Shown: positions 34,180 through 44,252, counted from the stretch's first letter. The stretch is 64,000 nt of DNA from Thermoanaerobacterium thermosaccharolyticum DSM 571 (GCF_000145615.1 NC_014410.1:2467501-2531500); one strand, 5' to 3'. Numbers and translations are program-made. The notes: generated from the letters alone by a model not told the origin.

Positions 34180-35682
34180 TTAACTTAACTTCGCTATCTC
34201 TTCAAATGTACCTTTTAATTTTGAATACAAGCTTACGTAAACCGGATAAAGCTTGTTGTATTTTTCAACATTTTCTTGTATCGGGTATACACTGTCTGTT
34301 ACTTTTATAAGCTTGCTACAAGCTTCATCCACATCTTTATAAAGCCCATAACCTACAGATGCCATTATAGCAGCGCCAAATGATGGTCCTTCTGTAGCAT
34401 TTATCATATCTATTCTTACATTGAATATATCTGCAAGGATCTGCCTCCAAAGCTTGCTCTTTGCACCGCCACCGCTTACTCTGACTTCATTAACAGGTAT
34501 ATTAAGATCTTTAATGAGCTCAAGAGAGTCCCTCAACCCAAATGCAACACCTTCCAATATGGACCTTGTCATATGGCCTCTATTATGTGTTATGCTTAAT
34601 CCTACAAAGCTTCCTTTTGCATAAGGGTCGCTGTATGGTGTACGCTCGCCCATAAGATACGGCAAGAACACAAGCCCATCACTTCCCGGCTGTGCTTTTT
34701 CTGCTTCCCCAAGAAGTCCATCAAATGTCATAGCCTCGTTGCTGTAATTATTTACATTGTCGACCCACCATTTAAGGCAAGATGCTGCTGACAGCATTAC
34801 ACCCATCACATGCCATTTGCCATTAGCGTGGCAGAATGAGTGAAGTCTCAATTCTTCGTCTGCTGCATACTTGTCCTGTGATGCAAATACAACACCAGAT
34901 GTGCCTAAAGCAACTGACACTATACCACTTTTCACCGTTCCAGTACCGACAGCACCGCTAGCCTGATCGCCACCTCCACCTACAACAATTGTACCTTCTT
35001 CAAGTCCTGTCAAATCCGCCGCTTCTTTTGTAACATATCCAGTTACATCAGTCGATTCATAGCACTTAGGAAGCGCATTTTCAGGTATATCAAATGCGTC
35101 TATCATATCCTTTGACCATCTTCTATTGCTGACGTCAAATAGGAGTGTTCCTGATGCATCAGAAACCTCTGTCGCGTAATCACCTGTCAATTTAAACCTT
35201 ATATAGTCTTTAGGCAATAGAATGTGAGCAATTCTGCTGTACACATCTTTAAGGTGTTTTCTTACCCATAATATCTTTGGAGCAGTAAATCCTGTCAATG
35301 CCTTATTACCTGTGTACTTCAAAAGACCTTCTTTCCCTATTTTCTCTATAATGTAATCACATTCCTCTTGTGTCCTCTGATCGCACCAAAGTATAGCAGG
35401 TGTGATGACATTATTGTCTCTATCAAGAAGCACTAACCCATGCATTTGTCCACTTAAGCCTATACCTTTTATATCGCCGCTTTTTACACCGCTTTTTGAG
35501 ATTAATTCATTTATCCCATTTTTTGTCGCATTCCACCAGTCCTCTGGGTTTTGTTCTGCCCACCCAGGTTCCGGATAATACACAGGATATTCTTTTGAAA
35601 CGCTAGATACAACGCTTCCGCTGTCACTCATCAGTATTATCTTAACTGATGACGTACCTAAATCTATCCCTAAAAAATACAT
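34180..35682 (-). CDS. xylB: Xylulokinase
   Basis: The 500-residue FGGY-family kinase begins MYFLGIDLGTSSVKIILMSD and contains GLSGQMHGLVLLD near residue 75 (substrate site; QMHG is typical of xylulokinase), GGGGDQASGAVGTG near residue 233 and a second family signature around VRVSGGGAKSKLWRQILADI near residue 400. It phosphorylates D-xylulose to xylulose 5-phosphate. GGAGG precedes the ATG. It follows xylA after a 67-base gap that carries a strong hairpin. Confidence 0.95.
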   Translation of the reverse strand: MYFLGIDLGTSSVKIILMSDSGSVVSSVSKEYPVYYPEPGWAEQNPEDWWNATKNGINELISKSGVKSGDIKGIGLSGQMHGLVLLDRDNNVITPAILWCDQRTQEECDYIIEKIGKEGLLKYTGNKALTGFTAPKILWVRKHLKDVYSRIAHILLPKDYIRFKLTGDYATEVSDASGTLLFDVSNRRWSKDMIDAFDIPENALPKCYESTDVTGYVTKEAADLTGLEEGTIVVGGGGDQASGAVGTGTVKSGIVSVALGTSGVVFASQDKYAADEELRLHSFCHANGKWHVMGVMLSAASCLKWWVDNVNNYSNEAMTFDGLLGEAEKAQPGSDGLVFLPYLMGERTPYSDPYAKGSFVGLSITHNRGHMTRSILEGVAFGLRDSLELIKDLNIPVNEVRVSGGGAKSKLWRQILADIFNVRIDMINATEGPSFGAAIMASVGYGLYKDVDEACSKLIKVTDSVYPIQENVEKYNKLYPVYVSLYSKLKGTFEEIAKLS

Positions 35683-35702
35683 ATATTTACCTCCATAAAA
35701 TG

Positions 35703-35754
35703 TTATAGAGGGTGGGAATAATGAAACATTTATCCCCCCTCATGTTTCATTATT
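35703..35754 (-). other. Stem-loop with pseudoknot potential at the xylA-xylB junction
   Basis: AATAATGAAACAT (35717-35729) and ATGTTTCATTATT (35742-35754) form a perfect 13-base stem that includes the xylA stop codon. On the minus strand the loop reads GAGGGGGGATAA, and directly after the stem comes CCCACCCTC, which can pair with that loop (GAGGG with CCCTC, GGG with CCC). There is no T-run, so a terminator is unlikely. RNA processing or stabilisation of xylA mRNA, or control of xylB, is more plausible. Confidence 0.65.
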
Positions 35755-37069
35755 CTGTAAACAAATACTGATTGAGTATTGATTCAAGCATTTCTTGTCT
35801 ACCTGATTTGTTAACAATCTCGCTATGCTCTAATGCATATTTCTCCAAGCTCTTGAAATCTGCTTTACCACTTACAATATCTGCGCCAATGCCATCTTTG
35901 TAGCTTGCATATCTCTCTTCAATGAACTTGTCAAATACGCCATCTTTTACAAGCTTATAAGCCACTTTGAAGCCTTTTGCAAAAGCATCCATACCTGCAA
36001 TATGTCCTAAGAAAAGATCTTCAGGCTCAAATGAGGCTCTTCTGACTTTTGCGTCGAAGTTGAGTCCACCTTTGTCAAATCCGCCCATCTTTATGACTTC
36101 GTACATAGCAAGTGTCGTCATGCGTATATCTGTCGGGAACTGGTCCGTATCCCATCCCAAAAGCATGTCGCCTGTATTTGCATCAATTGACCCTAATACT
36201 CCGTTTATCCTTGCGTATCTTAGCTCATGTTGGAAGTCGTGAGCTGCTAATGTTGCATGATTAGCTTCTATATTCACTTTGAAATATTTATCAAGGTCGT
36301 ATTTTCTTAAGAATGCCAAAACATTTGCTACATCAAAGTCGTATTGATGTTTTGTAGGTTCTTTCGGCTTCGGCTCAATCAAAAATTGTCCTTCAAAGCC
36401 GATTTCTTTTGCATAATCAACTGCCATGTGTAGAAATCTTGCAAAATTATCAAGCTCTAACTCCATATCTGTATTAAGGAGTGTCTCGTATCCTTCTCTT
36501 CCGCCCCAGAATACGTAGTTTTGTCCTCCAAGCTCCTTAGTAATCTCAAGGGCTTTTTTGACTTGCGCTGCAGAATATGCAAAAACATCAGCATTGCAGG
36601 ATGTTGATGCGCCATGTACAAATCTCGGATTTGAGAATAGGTTTGCAGTGCCCCACAAAACTTTCGTCTTGCTGGTCTTCAAGTAATCCTTTATCATGGC
36701 AACGATGATATCCAGGTTTTTATTGGTCTCTCTTAATGTATCACCTTCTGGTGCTATATCTCTGTCATGGAAGCAGAAGAAAGGTGCATTAATTTTGTCA
36801 AAAAACTCAAATGCCGCTTCAACTCTAGCCTTTGCTATGTCCATAGGATCTGTAAGGTGATTCCACGGCCTTTGCATTGTTGCTTTTCCGAATTGGTCTG
36901 TCCCATCTGCTGTAAACGTGTGCCAGTAAGCTATAGAAAAGCGAAGATGTTCCTCCATTGTCTTTCCATCGATTACTTCCTCTGGATTGTAGAATTTAAA
37001 TGCATAAGGATTATTTGATTTAGGTCCTTCATATTTAATTTTTGATACTTTTTCAAAATATTTGCTCAT
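35750..37069 (-). CDS. xylA: Xylose isomerase
   Basis: The 439-residue group II xylose isomerase converts D-xylose to D-xylulose with divalent metals. Recognised segments are [20 protein letters not shown] near residue 44, [20 protein letters not shown] near residue 98 with the catalytic His, [15 protein letters not shown] near residue 186, the metal-binding [14 protein letters not shown] near residue 231 and [10 protein letters not shown] near residue 305. The sequence is of the Thermoanaerobacterium type. AAGGAGG precedes the ATG. A XylR palindrome sits 20 bases upstream, so transcription is xylose-controlled. Confidence 0.97.
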   Translation of the reverse strand: MSKYFEKVSKIKYEGPKSNNPYAFKFYNPEEVIDGKTMEEHLRFSIAYWHTFTADGTDQFGKATMQRPWNHLTDPMDIAKARVEAAFEFFDKINAPFFCFHDRDIAPEGDTLRETNKNLDIIVAMIKDYLKTSKTKVLWGTANLFSNPRFVHGASTSCNADVFAYSAAQVKKALEITKELGGQNYVFWGGREGYETLLNTDMELELDNFARFLHMAVDYAKEIGFEGQFLIEPKPKEPTKHQYDFDVANVLAFLRKYDLDKYFKVNIEANHATLAAHDFQHELRYARINGVLGSIDANTGDMLLGWDTDQFPTDIRMTTLAMYEVIKMGGFDKGGLNFDAKVRRASFEPEDLFLGHIAGMDAFAKGFKVAYKLVKDGVFDKFIEERYASYKDGIGADIVSGKADFKSLEKYALEHSEIVNKSGRQEMLESILNQYLFTE

Positions 37070-37089
37070 CTTATGTCCTCCTTTTTATT

Positions 37090-37128
37090 GTTTGTTTAGC
37101 CAACAAACTTATATATTATATATTCTAC
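37090..37128 (-). promoter_or_regulatory. XylR operator and xylA promoter
   Basis: GTTTGTT-TAGCC-AACAAAC (37090-37108) is a perfect 7-base palindrome matching the ROK-type XylR operator consensus. It lies between the xylA ribosome site and an AT-rich -10 region (minus-strand TATAATATATAAG, about 37110-37122), so bound repressor would block transcription at or just after the start. Confidence 0.85.
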
Positions 37129-37135
37129 ACAAAAT

Positions 37136-37417
37136 TGAAAAATCCTTCTTTAAAATAAAAAATTTTAAAAAAAATAAAAGCCAGTCAAACCAATGCGATT
37201 AATCATATTTTAAAGTTTCAAACTTTATTAGATAATTTATTTTTTCATCATCAATTGTAGATTTATCTGGACATATCGATTTCGCTAATAGAAGGAAGTT
37301 TTAATTCCATTAACAGAAATGGCACCATTTATCTGTTTGATATCATTATAGACCATTAGCCAACATCTGGGAAGGTACTAAATTAGGTCAAAATTTGTTT
37401 GCTTTTCGATCATATAT
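37136..37417. other. Intergenic region between helD and xylA, nothing recognised
   Basis: About 280 bases of AT-rich sequence without a supported gene, clear terminator or repeat. The 3-prime end of helD abuts its left side. Confidence 0.4.
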
Positions 37418-39655
37418 TTAATTATAAAGGTTCATGTAGTATAATTTAAGTTTGTGAAGTGGTCTCGTTATTGCAACGTAAAACAATTTAAGCTCTAGTT
37501 CTGTATCATTGTATGAATCTGCATCAGGTATAATCACTCTATCGAATTCCAATCCTTTAGACAAATACGATGGTATCACGATTTTCCTGCCTTTATATAA
37601 TTCCGTTTTATCGTTAATCAATGTAATATCATCTATATCCTTTTTTAAGCTTTCATATATCTTTTTCGTCATTTCATCTGTCTTACAAATTATCGCTGTC
37701 GTAAGCTCATCATCCTGCAAATTATTTAAAATATCATGAATCAGTTCGTCATAGTCTCTTATTCTAACAATCTCTGGTACATCACCGTGCCTCATAATAG
37801 GCTCTGCTTTTACTATGCTTTTATTCTTGCTTTTGTCAATTACACTATTGGCGTATTCCATTATTTCAACAGTCGACCTATAGCTTTTCTTAAGCATCTT
37901 ATACGTCGCCTTGCCATTTAACACATGATTGTTTAAGTCATCCCAAGATTTTATTCCTCTATACGAGTATATGCCTTGTGCTGCATCGCCAACTATCGTT
38001 ATAGAATCACCTTTTACTATTTCCTTTAACAAATAAAGTTTAAATTCACTAAAATCCTGTGCTTCGTCAACAACTATATGAGTAAATTTGCCTGCATCAT
38101 CTAAACCAAACAAATACTTATGTATGTACAAAATAGGCGCTAAATCCTCGTTTTCTATTTCGTCTTTGTCAAGCATCGCTTTTGTATAATCACATATATA
38201 CGAGATTTTTTCGTCTTCGATTTTACCATGCGAAAGTTTCTTAATGGTCTCAAAATTCATTATATCTCTGTAAATTTTAACTGTATCTAATTGGGTCCAT
38301 TTTTCAGAATAATCACAAATTGCTTTGTCGATTTTAACTGGTATATCTCCTATTTCTTTATCCCTAAGATCATACAGTTCAATTACCTTAGACTGCCTTA
38401 CCTCATTGTCATTAATATTATCCTTGACAAATCTGATTTTTTCGCTATACTCCTTTTCAATACCATCTGCAATTAAATCTTTATTTTTCTTTAGTCTGTT
38501 CTTCAAATACGAAATAAACTGCTCTTTTCTTTTCTGTAATGGCAGGTAGACAAAATTTTCAATAAATAACTTTTTAAGCTCTATTGATGTAAAAATAATG
38601 TTTCCATCAATATTTATATCACAGTCAGGAATGTACTTATATAAAAACTGTTTAAAATAATTATCGATAATTGCTTTAAATAACAAGCTTCCCTTGAATC
38701 TTGACACCATAATAGTCTTTCGCTTTTCGTCGATGGGCGCATCTCCTAAAAGATATGATATCTTATCATTTGCCACTTTTAGCTTTTCTTTTATTCCTGT
38801 AATTTTTAATGCATAATCTTCAAATGTCGTCTGCAGGACATCGTCAGCACCAAGATCCGGCAAAATATCAGATATGTAATTAAGAAAAAGTTTGTTTGGA
38901 GCTATTACCATGTAATAATCTTCTCTTCCTTTATTTCTCTGATTTTGGTAAATAAGATATGCCATCCGGTGAAGTGCAATTGTTGTCTTCCCACTTCCTG
39001 CAACACCTTGTATAATCAAGGCCCTATCTAATGGTGCCCTTATAATATCATTTTGCTCTTTTTGTATCGTTGCAACTATGTCTTTAAGTCTATTATCAGC
39101 ACTCTTCTCAAGAGACGACGTTAAAAATTCGTCATCCAAGATCATCTCTTTTAATTTCTCATCAAAAATGTTGAGAAGTTCACCTTCTTCTATTTCGTAC
39201 CTCCTCTTTAACTTTATTTCACCAGATATTTCGCCACTTGGTGATTTGTAAGATACCGCACCTGCCTCACCGCTGTAGTAAATATCTGCAATAGGAGATC
39301 GCCAATCGATGACGACAGGTTCATCGCGCTTTTCATCGCTTAAACCGTATTTGCCAATATAGAGTTTTTTTATCTTATTATCACCGTCTTCCTTAAAGTC
39401 GACACGCCCAAAGTACGGTTTGCTTTTCGATTCTTTATACCTTATAAGTTTTCTTTCATTGCTCATCTTAAGCTGCTTCTGTAAAACTATCCTTTCATCA
39501 AGTGCTGACTTCACTTCATTTCGAGTTTCAGATATCTTTTTCTCTAATATCTTGCCTTCCTCTTCACTTTTTGCTATCTCACCTTCGATCCATTCTATTG
39601 TTTCATGAAGCTTCTGTTTTTCTTCGTTGTACGATGGATGCTCTGATGCTTTCAT
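37418..39655 (-). CDS. helD: HelD-like superfamily 1 helicase (RNA polymerase recycling)
   Basis: The 745-residue protein opens with a coiled coil (about residues 5-75) of the kind that HelD inserts into RNA polymerase, followed by FGRVDF and VIDWRSPIADIYY near residue 118, both typical of HelD. The ATPase has Walker A GVAGSGKTTIALHRMAYL near residue 215, VDEAQDFSEFKLYLL near residue 530, GDAAQGIYSYRG near residue 555 and FYVAITRPLHKL at the C-terminus. HelD frees stalled RNA polymerase using ATP. I start at 39655, where GGAGGG is 8 bases upstream. Confidence 0.9.
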   Translation of the reverse strand: MKASEHPSYNEEKQKLHETIEWIEGEIAKSEEEGKILEKKISETRNEVKSALDERIVLQKQLKMSNERKLIRYKESKSKPYFGRVDFKEDGDNKIKKLYIGKYGLSDEKRDEPVVIDWRSPIADIYYSGEAGAVSYKSPSGEISGEIKLKRRYEIEEGELLNIFDEKLKEMILDDEFLTSSLEKSADNRLKDIVATIQKEQNDIIRAPLDRALIIQGVAGSGKTTIALHRMAYLIYQNQRNKGREDYYMVIAPNKLFLNYISDILPDLGADDVLQTTFEDYALKITGIKEKLKVANDKISYLLGDAPIDEKRKTIMVSRFKGSLLFKAIIDNYFKQFLYKYIPDCDINIDGNIIFTSIELKKLFIENFVYLPLQKRKEQFISYLKNRLKKNKDLIADGIEKEYSEKIRFVKDNINDNEVRQSKVIELYDLRDKEIGDIPVKIDKAICDYSEKWTQLDTVKIYRDIMNFETIKKLSHGKIEDEKISYICDYTKAMLDKDEIENEDLAPILYIHKYLFGLDDAGKFTHIVVDEAQDFSEFKLYLLKEIVKGDSITIVGDAAQGIYSYRGIKSWDDLNNHVLNGKATYKMLKKSYRSTVEIMEYANSVIDKSKNKSIVKAEPIMRHGDVPEIVRIRDYDELIHDILNNLQDDELTTAIICKTDEMTKKIYESLKKDIDDITLINDKTELYKGRKIVIPSYLSKGLEFDRVIIPDADSYNDTELELKLFYVAITRPLHKLKLYYMNLYN

Positions 39656-39885
39656 TGTCTTCCCTCCTAGCATAACGGCAAAAATTATTTTATCGCAATA
39701 TCTTTTAATTTACAAATGTATTAATGCAATATCACATGTTTTCCATCAAAAACAATTTTAATAAGCTGCTTTTCTCTCAAATTTGCATCTTTTATCTTGT
39801 CAAATAACCGATTGTGTGATAAAATTATGTTGTTTAGTGTAAATAAAATTTATGTTTATATTTATGAATATTAATGAATAAAATT
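39656..39885. other. Non-coding gap upstream of helD
   Basis: About 230 bases with no supported gene. The right part ends in the terminator of the hydrolase gene, so the helD promoter must lie within this stretch, but I cannot single one out. Confidence 0.4.
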
Positions 39886-39912
39886 AACCTGTCCTTGTAT
39901 AAAGAACAGGTT
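39886..39912 (-). terminator. Terminator of the reductase-hydrolase operon
   Basis: AACCTGT (39886-39892) and ACAGGTT (39906-39912) form a stem about 50 bases past the hydrolase stop, flanked by T-rich sequence on both sides. Confidence 0.65.
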
Positions 39913-39960
39913 TTATTATATTATTAGTTTAATTTTGTTTATAAATATACGTATTTGCAT

Positions 39961-40551
39961 TTAATCTTGATTTAAAAACTTAATTAATTCATCAGTAAAT
40001 ACATCAGGTTTATCAAAGTAACAAGTATGACCTAGATCGTCAAATGTATACAGTTTTGCATTTTGTATATTTTGTTTTAGCATTGTCGCAAATTCATACG
40101 GTGCTATGTCATCTTTTTTACCCCAAATAATCAATGTATTAACCTTTATCTCTTTAAGTCTATCGACGTATTTATCGATGTTTATACTATCTACAATGAT
40201 AAGGGATCTAATCATTTCCTGATACTTTAATGCAAACCTTATTAATATTTCTCCACTGAAGGATGGACCAACAATATTAACTTTATTGATATTTAATATA
40301 CTAACAAATTTCATTAGGAAATCCTCATACGATATATCTAGGATTTCCGATTTGCCATAACCAGGCAATTCCACAGCGATTACCCTATATCCTTCTTCTG
40401 CAATATTATCAACTATTCCATATTTCACCCAATCATCTATAGTGAATCTTTTGCCATGAAGCAGAAGGACATCGCCTTTATCACCATGCCCGCTGGTTAA
40501 ATAGTGAACCATCGCTCCATCGATATTGACATATTTATTATCTGCCGTCAT
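39961..40551 (-). CDS. Alpha/beta hydrolase family protein
   Basis: The 196-residue protein has a short alpha/beta-hydrolase fold: VLLLHGKRF near residue 30 (oxyanion region), AVELPGYGKS near residue 60, the nucleophile elbow GPSFSG near residue 90, an acidic residue in WGKKDDIAP and the terminal His in DDLGHTCYF. The substrate is not evident. I choose ATG 40551 with AAGGTG 6 bases upstream; a TTG at 40572 overlaps the preceding gene but lacks a ribosome site. It is co-transcribed with the flavin reductase upstream. Confidence 0.8.
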   Translation of the reverse strand: MTADNKYVNIDGAMVHYLTSGHGDKGDVLLLHGKRFTIDDWVKYGIVDNIAEEGYRVIAVELPGYGKSEILDISYEDFLMKFVSILNINKVNIVGPSFSGEILIRFALKYQEMIRSLIIVDSINIDKYVDRLKEIKVNTLIIWGKKDDIAPYEFATMLKQNIQNAKLYTFDDLGHTCYFDKPDVFTDELIKFLNQD

Positions 40552-40568
40552 AATCGTCACCTTCTTTT

Positions 40569-42386
40569 TCAAATTATCAATGAAAGTTCTGCGCCATCCC
40601 TTATTGCCTCTACTGCTGTTGCTACATTTTTACAATCTCCAATGAAATAGTATTTATCATCTTTTTTAAATTCTTTAAAAGTATTGTCAGGTACATTGCC
40701 AATGGCAACTACTACATCATCAATGTCAATGATATTATCATTACCATTATTATACACCAATTTACCGCCTGTTATCTTTTCAACTTTTGCACTTGTTATA
40801 ATTTGTATTTTATATTTTTTTAATCTATTAAGAAGAACTTTTCTAAGCATAGGAAACATATTTTTGCCAACATCATCGAGTGCTTCTATAATTATAACAC
40901 TTTTACCCTTCTGTACAAGATATTCCGCAGTTTCAAGACCTGTTAAACCGCCACCTATTACAGCAATGCTTTGGCCTTGTGGTATTTTTCCATCTAAAAC
41001 ATCTATAGCTTTAAGCGGCACTATATCCATTTCAATTTCTAATTTTTTCGGCATAGAACCCGTTGCAAATATTACCTTATCATAATTCATATTTTTTAAT
41101 TCATGACATGTCACTTCATGATTTAGATTGACTTTTACACCGTATTTTTTTAAATCAGCTTCAAGATAATGTATTACTTCACCTATTTCAGACTTGTGTG
41201 GCGGAACTTTTGCAACTTTTAGCTGTCCTCCAGGTGAATCTGACTTCTCAAATAGCTCAACATTATGCCCTTTTCGTGCCAAGTATATAGCAGCAGACAT
41301 GCCAGCAGGTCCGCCTCCTATTACTGCTACATTAAGCTTCTCTTTTGCAGCCGTGTCAAATTCTTTTTCCCTGCCTACAGTAGGGTTCATCATGCATGAT
41401 ACAGGAAGTCCTTTTTGTATATATGCAATGCATGCTTGGTTGCAATGGATGCAGTACTTTATCTCATCAGCCTTTCCCTCTATATACTTACCAACACAGT
41501 CAGGATCTCCTATGAGTCCTCTTGCAATACCTATGAAATCAGCATAACCTTGTCTTACTATGCTCTCCCAGTCAGCTGCAACACCAAGTTTGTCAGCCGC
41601 TATAACAGGAATAGAAACGCTATCTTTGATTTTCTTTACATGAGTTATAAGAGGCCTATCATCTATACCCATTGGCGATATATGGTACTCTGACGTTGAG
41701 CCTACGCCTGATGAAACATTTAGTGCATCTGCGCCGTGTTCTTCCAAAAGGCGAGAAAGTTTTATGCTTTCATTGATATCAAAGCCGCCATCTGTATAGT
41801 CGCTTCCATTAATACGACATACCACAACCATGTCCGGCACTTCACTTTTTACATTCTTTAATATCTCTAAAGCAAATCTTGCTCTTCCATCGAAATCTCC
41901 ACCGTATTCATCGTCTCGTGTATTTACGTTTGGAGATAAAAATTGATTTACAAACCATCCATGTGCAAAGTGCAATTCTATTGCATCAAATCCTGCCTTT
42001 TTTGCTCTTTTAGCAGCATCTACAAAATCTTTTGCAAACCCTTTTATGTCTTCTACAGTAAAATCAGACGGCTTATACTTAGGGTTGTGCATAGCAAGCT
42101 GAACTGCAGCCTTTGCACCATTTCTATGGAGGACATCCGCTAATCTCTTAAGGCCTTCAATCTTGTCATCATCATCTATTCCCAACTGGTTTTTAAAGAA
42201 CTTTCCAAACTTATTTACATAACATGCTTCAACTATGACCAAGCCCACATCTTTCGATCGCCTGTCATAATAATTTATTTCCTTTTCACTAACAAAGCCA
42301 TCATTTGATAAATTTGTGACAGTCGGCAACATTACAAATCTGTTTTTTAAGCTGATATTTCCTATTTTTCCTTCATTTAAAAGCAT
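40569..42386 (-). CDS. NADH:flavin oxidoreductase / 2,4-dienoyl-CoA reductase type enzyme
   Basis: The 605-residue protein has an Old-Yellow-Enzyme FMN barrel (about residues 1-330) with FDAIELHFAHGWFVNQFLSP near residue 133. A [4Fe-4S] cluster motif, CIHCNQACIAYIQKGLPVSC, begins near residue 310. The C-terminal half is a FAD/NAD(P) disulfide-reductase-like part with AVIGGGPAGMSAAIYLARKG near residue 350 and AVIGGGLTGLETAEYL near residue 470. This is the architecture of FadH-like dienoyl-CoA or enoate reductases of anaerobes. A LysR gene diverges from it and is probably its regulator. Confidence 0.88.
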   Translation of the reverse strand: MLLNEGKIGNISLKNRFVMLPTVTNLSNDGFVSEKEINYYDRRSKDVGLVIVEACYVNKFGKFFKNQLGIDDDDKIEGLKRLADVLHRNGAKAAVQLAMHNPKYKPSDFTVEDIKGFAKDFVDAAKRAKKAGFDAIELHFAHGWFVNQFLSPNVNTRDDEYGGDFDGRARFALEILKNVKSEVPDMVVVCRINGSDYTDGGFDINESIKLSRLLEEHGADALNVSSGVGSTSEYHISPMGIDDRPLITHVKKIKDSVSIPVIAADKLGVAADWESIVRQGYADFIGIARGLIGDPDCVGKYIEGKADEIKYCIHCNQACIAYIQKGLPVSCMMNPTVGREKEFDTAAKEKLNVAVIGGGPAGMSAAIYLARKGHNVELFEKSDSPGGQLKVAKVPPHKSEIGEVIHYLEADLKKYGVKVNLNHEVTCHELKNMNYDKVIFATGSMPKKLEIEMDIVPLKAIDVLDGKIPQGQSIAVIGGGLTGLETAEYLVQKGKSVIIIEALDDVGKNMFPMLRKVLLNRLKKYKIQIITSAKVEKITGGKLVYNNGNDNIIDIDDVVVAIGNVPDNTFKEFKKDDKYYFIGDCKNVATAVEAIRDGAELSLII

Positions 42387-42524
42387 AACAATGCACTTCC
42401 TTTTAATTTTAGTGAAAATTGTCGTTGTTATTTTCTATACTATATTGTAATGCTTGTTTTTATATAAGTAAAATAATATAATATTATAAAATATATAAGT
42501 TAAAGCTTATGATTGGTGATGGAT

Positions 42525-43412
42525 ATGAATTTCAGAGAACTAAATATTTTTTTGTCAGTTTGCGAATTAGGCAGTATGTCAGAAGCTGCAAGACATCTTT
42601 ATATGACTCAGCCTGCTATTAGCCAGGCAATTTCAGAGCTTGAAGGAGAGTACAACATAAAACTTTTTGATCGAATAGGTAAAAAGCTTGTATTGACACA
42701 TGCAGGTGAAATTTTGCGAGACTACGGCAAGAAAATCAATCTTTTGCTAAATGAAGCAGAGAATACATTGCGGGATATTTCTGACATGAAAATGGGAAAA
42801 CTTAAGTTAGGAGCCAGCAGGACTGTTGGAACATATCTACTGCCGCAACTTATAGGCGAGTTTTTAAAAATCTATAAAAACATAGAATTACCGTTTTACA
42901 TAGACAACACATCTGAAATAGTAAAGATGATACATGAAAATGAGATAGATCTTGGAATAGTAGAAGGTCCTATACACTCTGATAACATTGAAGTCAAGTA
43001 CTTTTTAGATGATGAGCTGTACCTTATATGCTCTAAAGACCATAATTGGGCAAAAAAGAAAATCATCAATAAGGATGATTTATCTTTAGAAAATATCATA
43101 ATTAGAGAAGTCGGCAGTGGAACAAGAGAAGTATTTGAAAACACCTTGAAAGCACATAATATTGAGTACAACATTAAACTTGAACTTAATAGCACTGAAG
43201 CTATAAAGAGAGCAGTTGAAGCAAATCTAGGTGTTTCGGTAATATCAAAGCTAGCAATTAAAGAAGAATTAAAAAGTTCAAGGCTTGTTAAAGTAGAGAT
43301 AGATGGAGTAAAATTTTTAAGGCAACTTAATATAATCTATCACAAAGATAAATACTTATCTGAACTGTGCAAAAAGTTTATAGACTTCCTCTATATCAGC
43401 ACTAAAACATAA
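42525..43412 (+). CDS. LysR family transcriptional regulator
   Basis: The 295-residue protein begins MNFRELNIFLSVCELGSMSE with the helix-turn-helix AARHLYMTQPAISQAISELE (residues 20-39), followed by a LysR substrate-binding domain (LKLGASRTVGTYLLPQLIGE near residue 88). Its sequence resembles the CysL/CbbR-like group. I start at ATG 42525 with GGTG upstream; starts at 42519 or TTG 42513 are possible. It is the only sound plus-strand gene besides transposase remains. It is divergent from the flavin reductase gene, and the shared 125-base spacer should carry its binding sites. Confidence 0.9.
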   Translation: MNFRELNIFLSVCELGSMSEAARHLYMTQPAISQAISELEGEYNIKLFDRIGKKLVLTHAGEILRDYGKKINLLLNEAENTLRDISDMKMGKLKLGASRTVGTYLLPQLIGEFLKIYKNIELPFYIDNTSEIVKMIHENEIDLGIVEGPIHSDNIEVKYFLDDELYLICSKDHNWAKKKIINKDDLSLENIIIREVGSGTREVFENTLKAHNIEYNIKLELNSTEAIKRAVEANLGVSVISKLAIKEELKSSRLVKVEIDGVKFLRQLNIIYHKDKYLSELCKKFIDFLYISTKT

Positions 43413-43474
43413 CGCTCGAACTGTCCCTAAGTTTTATTTTAATAGAAAATCATAGTATGTTCTGACATAATCCT

Positions 43475-44158
43475 TTATCTTTTTGCTATTGCTCTATGAC
43501 CTTCTTTATTGGGATGTATGCCGTCTTCACATATAAGTTTTCTATAGTCAGGTCTATCTAAAAATGTACTTCTTATGTCTATTATTTTCGTCTCAGTACT
43601 TGATGCTATGCTTAATATGGCAGAGTTATATTTCTCCTGCCACCAGTAAATTTTTGTGACGCTTCCAAGCCATGTCAATATATTTTTTGCCATTTCTTTA
43701 TTTCCTTTGCTTATCCAGTTAAAATATTTATCTGCATCAAGAGGCGGAAGTGTAAGTAAAACTGGAACGATGTTTGCCTTTTTCAGCGAATCTATAAGAT
43801 CTTTTAAAGTTTCTTTAAATACGTTAAAGTCTGTATTTGGAGCATGGTCTTTGTATGGGTCTTGAGCCACTTCATCCCAATTAAAGTCACAGTCATTGCC
43901 TCCGAACTCGATAAGCACAACATCAGGGCTTGTCTTGTCAAGCTCTCTTGCAAGTCTATCCTTTCCTTTGAGTATTGTACTGCCAAATTTTGATATGTTT
44001 TTGACCGTCCCTTTTAAATAGCCATTTAGTAAATTTGTGTATGAATCTCTTAGAAGTACGTATTTATTTTTGATTTTATCAAGAACGACACCTCTTGATA
44101 TAGAGTCGCCGCACACGAGAAAGTTGTAGCTTTCCTTTATATTGAGCATTTCCATCAT
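43475..44158 (-). CDS. SGNH/GDSL-family hydrolase
   Basis: The 227-residue protein carries the SGNH blocks: CGDSISRG near residue 16 (nucleophile Ser), GSTILKG near residue 59 (Gly), IEFGGND near residue 84 (Asn) and CEDGIHPNKEGH near residue 212 (Asp/His). Such enzymes are esterases or deacetylases. No signal peptide is visible, so it probably acts in the cytoplasm, for instance on acetylated sugars. GGGAGG precedes the ATG. The neighbouring LysR gene converges on it. Confidence 0.85.
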   Translation of the reverse strand: MMEMLNIKESYNFLVCGDSISRGVVLDKIKNKYVLLRDSYTNLLNGYLKGTVKNISKFGSTILKGKDRLARELDKTSPDVVLIEFGGNDCDFNWDEVAQDPYKDHAPNTDFNVFKETLKDLIDSLKKANIVPVLLTLPPLDADKYFNWISKGNKEMAKNILTWLGSVTKIYWWQEKYNSAILSIASSTETKIIDIRSTFLDRPDYRKLICEDGIHPNKEGHRAIAKR

Positions 44159-44211
44159 TGCACCTCCCTAACCTTTTAGTCTATTATACCACAAATTAAC
44201 ATCTTTTAATA

Positions 44212-44234
44212 AACCACCGGTCTAACCGGTGGTT
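44212..44234 (-). terminator. Strong hairpin terminator between envelope and hydrolase genes
   Basis: AACCACCGGT and ACCGGTGGTT form a perfect 10-base GC-rich stem with a 3-base loop, followed on the minus strand by TATTAAAAG and on the plus strand by ATTCTTTTG. Confidence 0.75.
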
Positions 44235-44252
44235 ATTCTTTTGAACTCAGCA

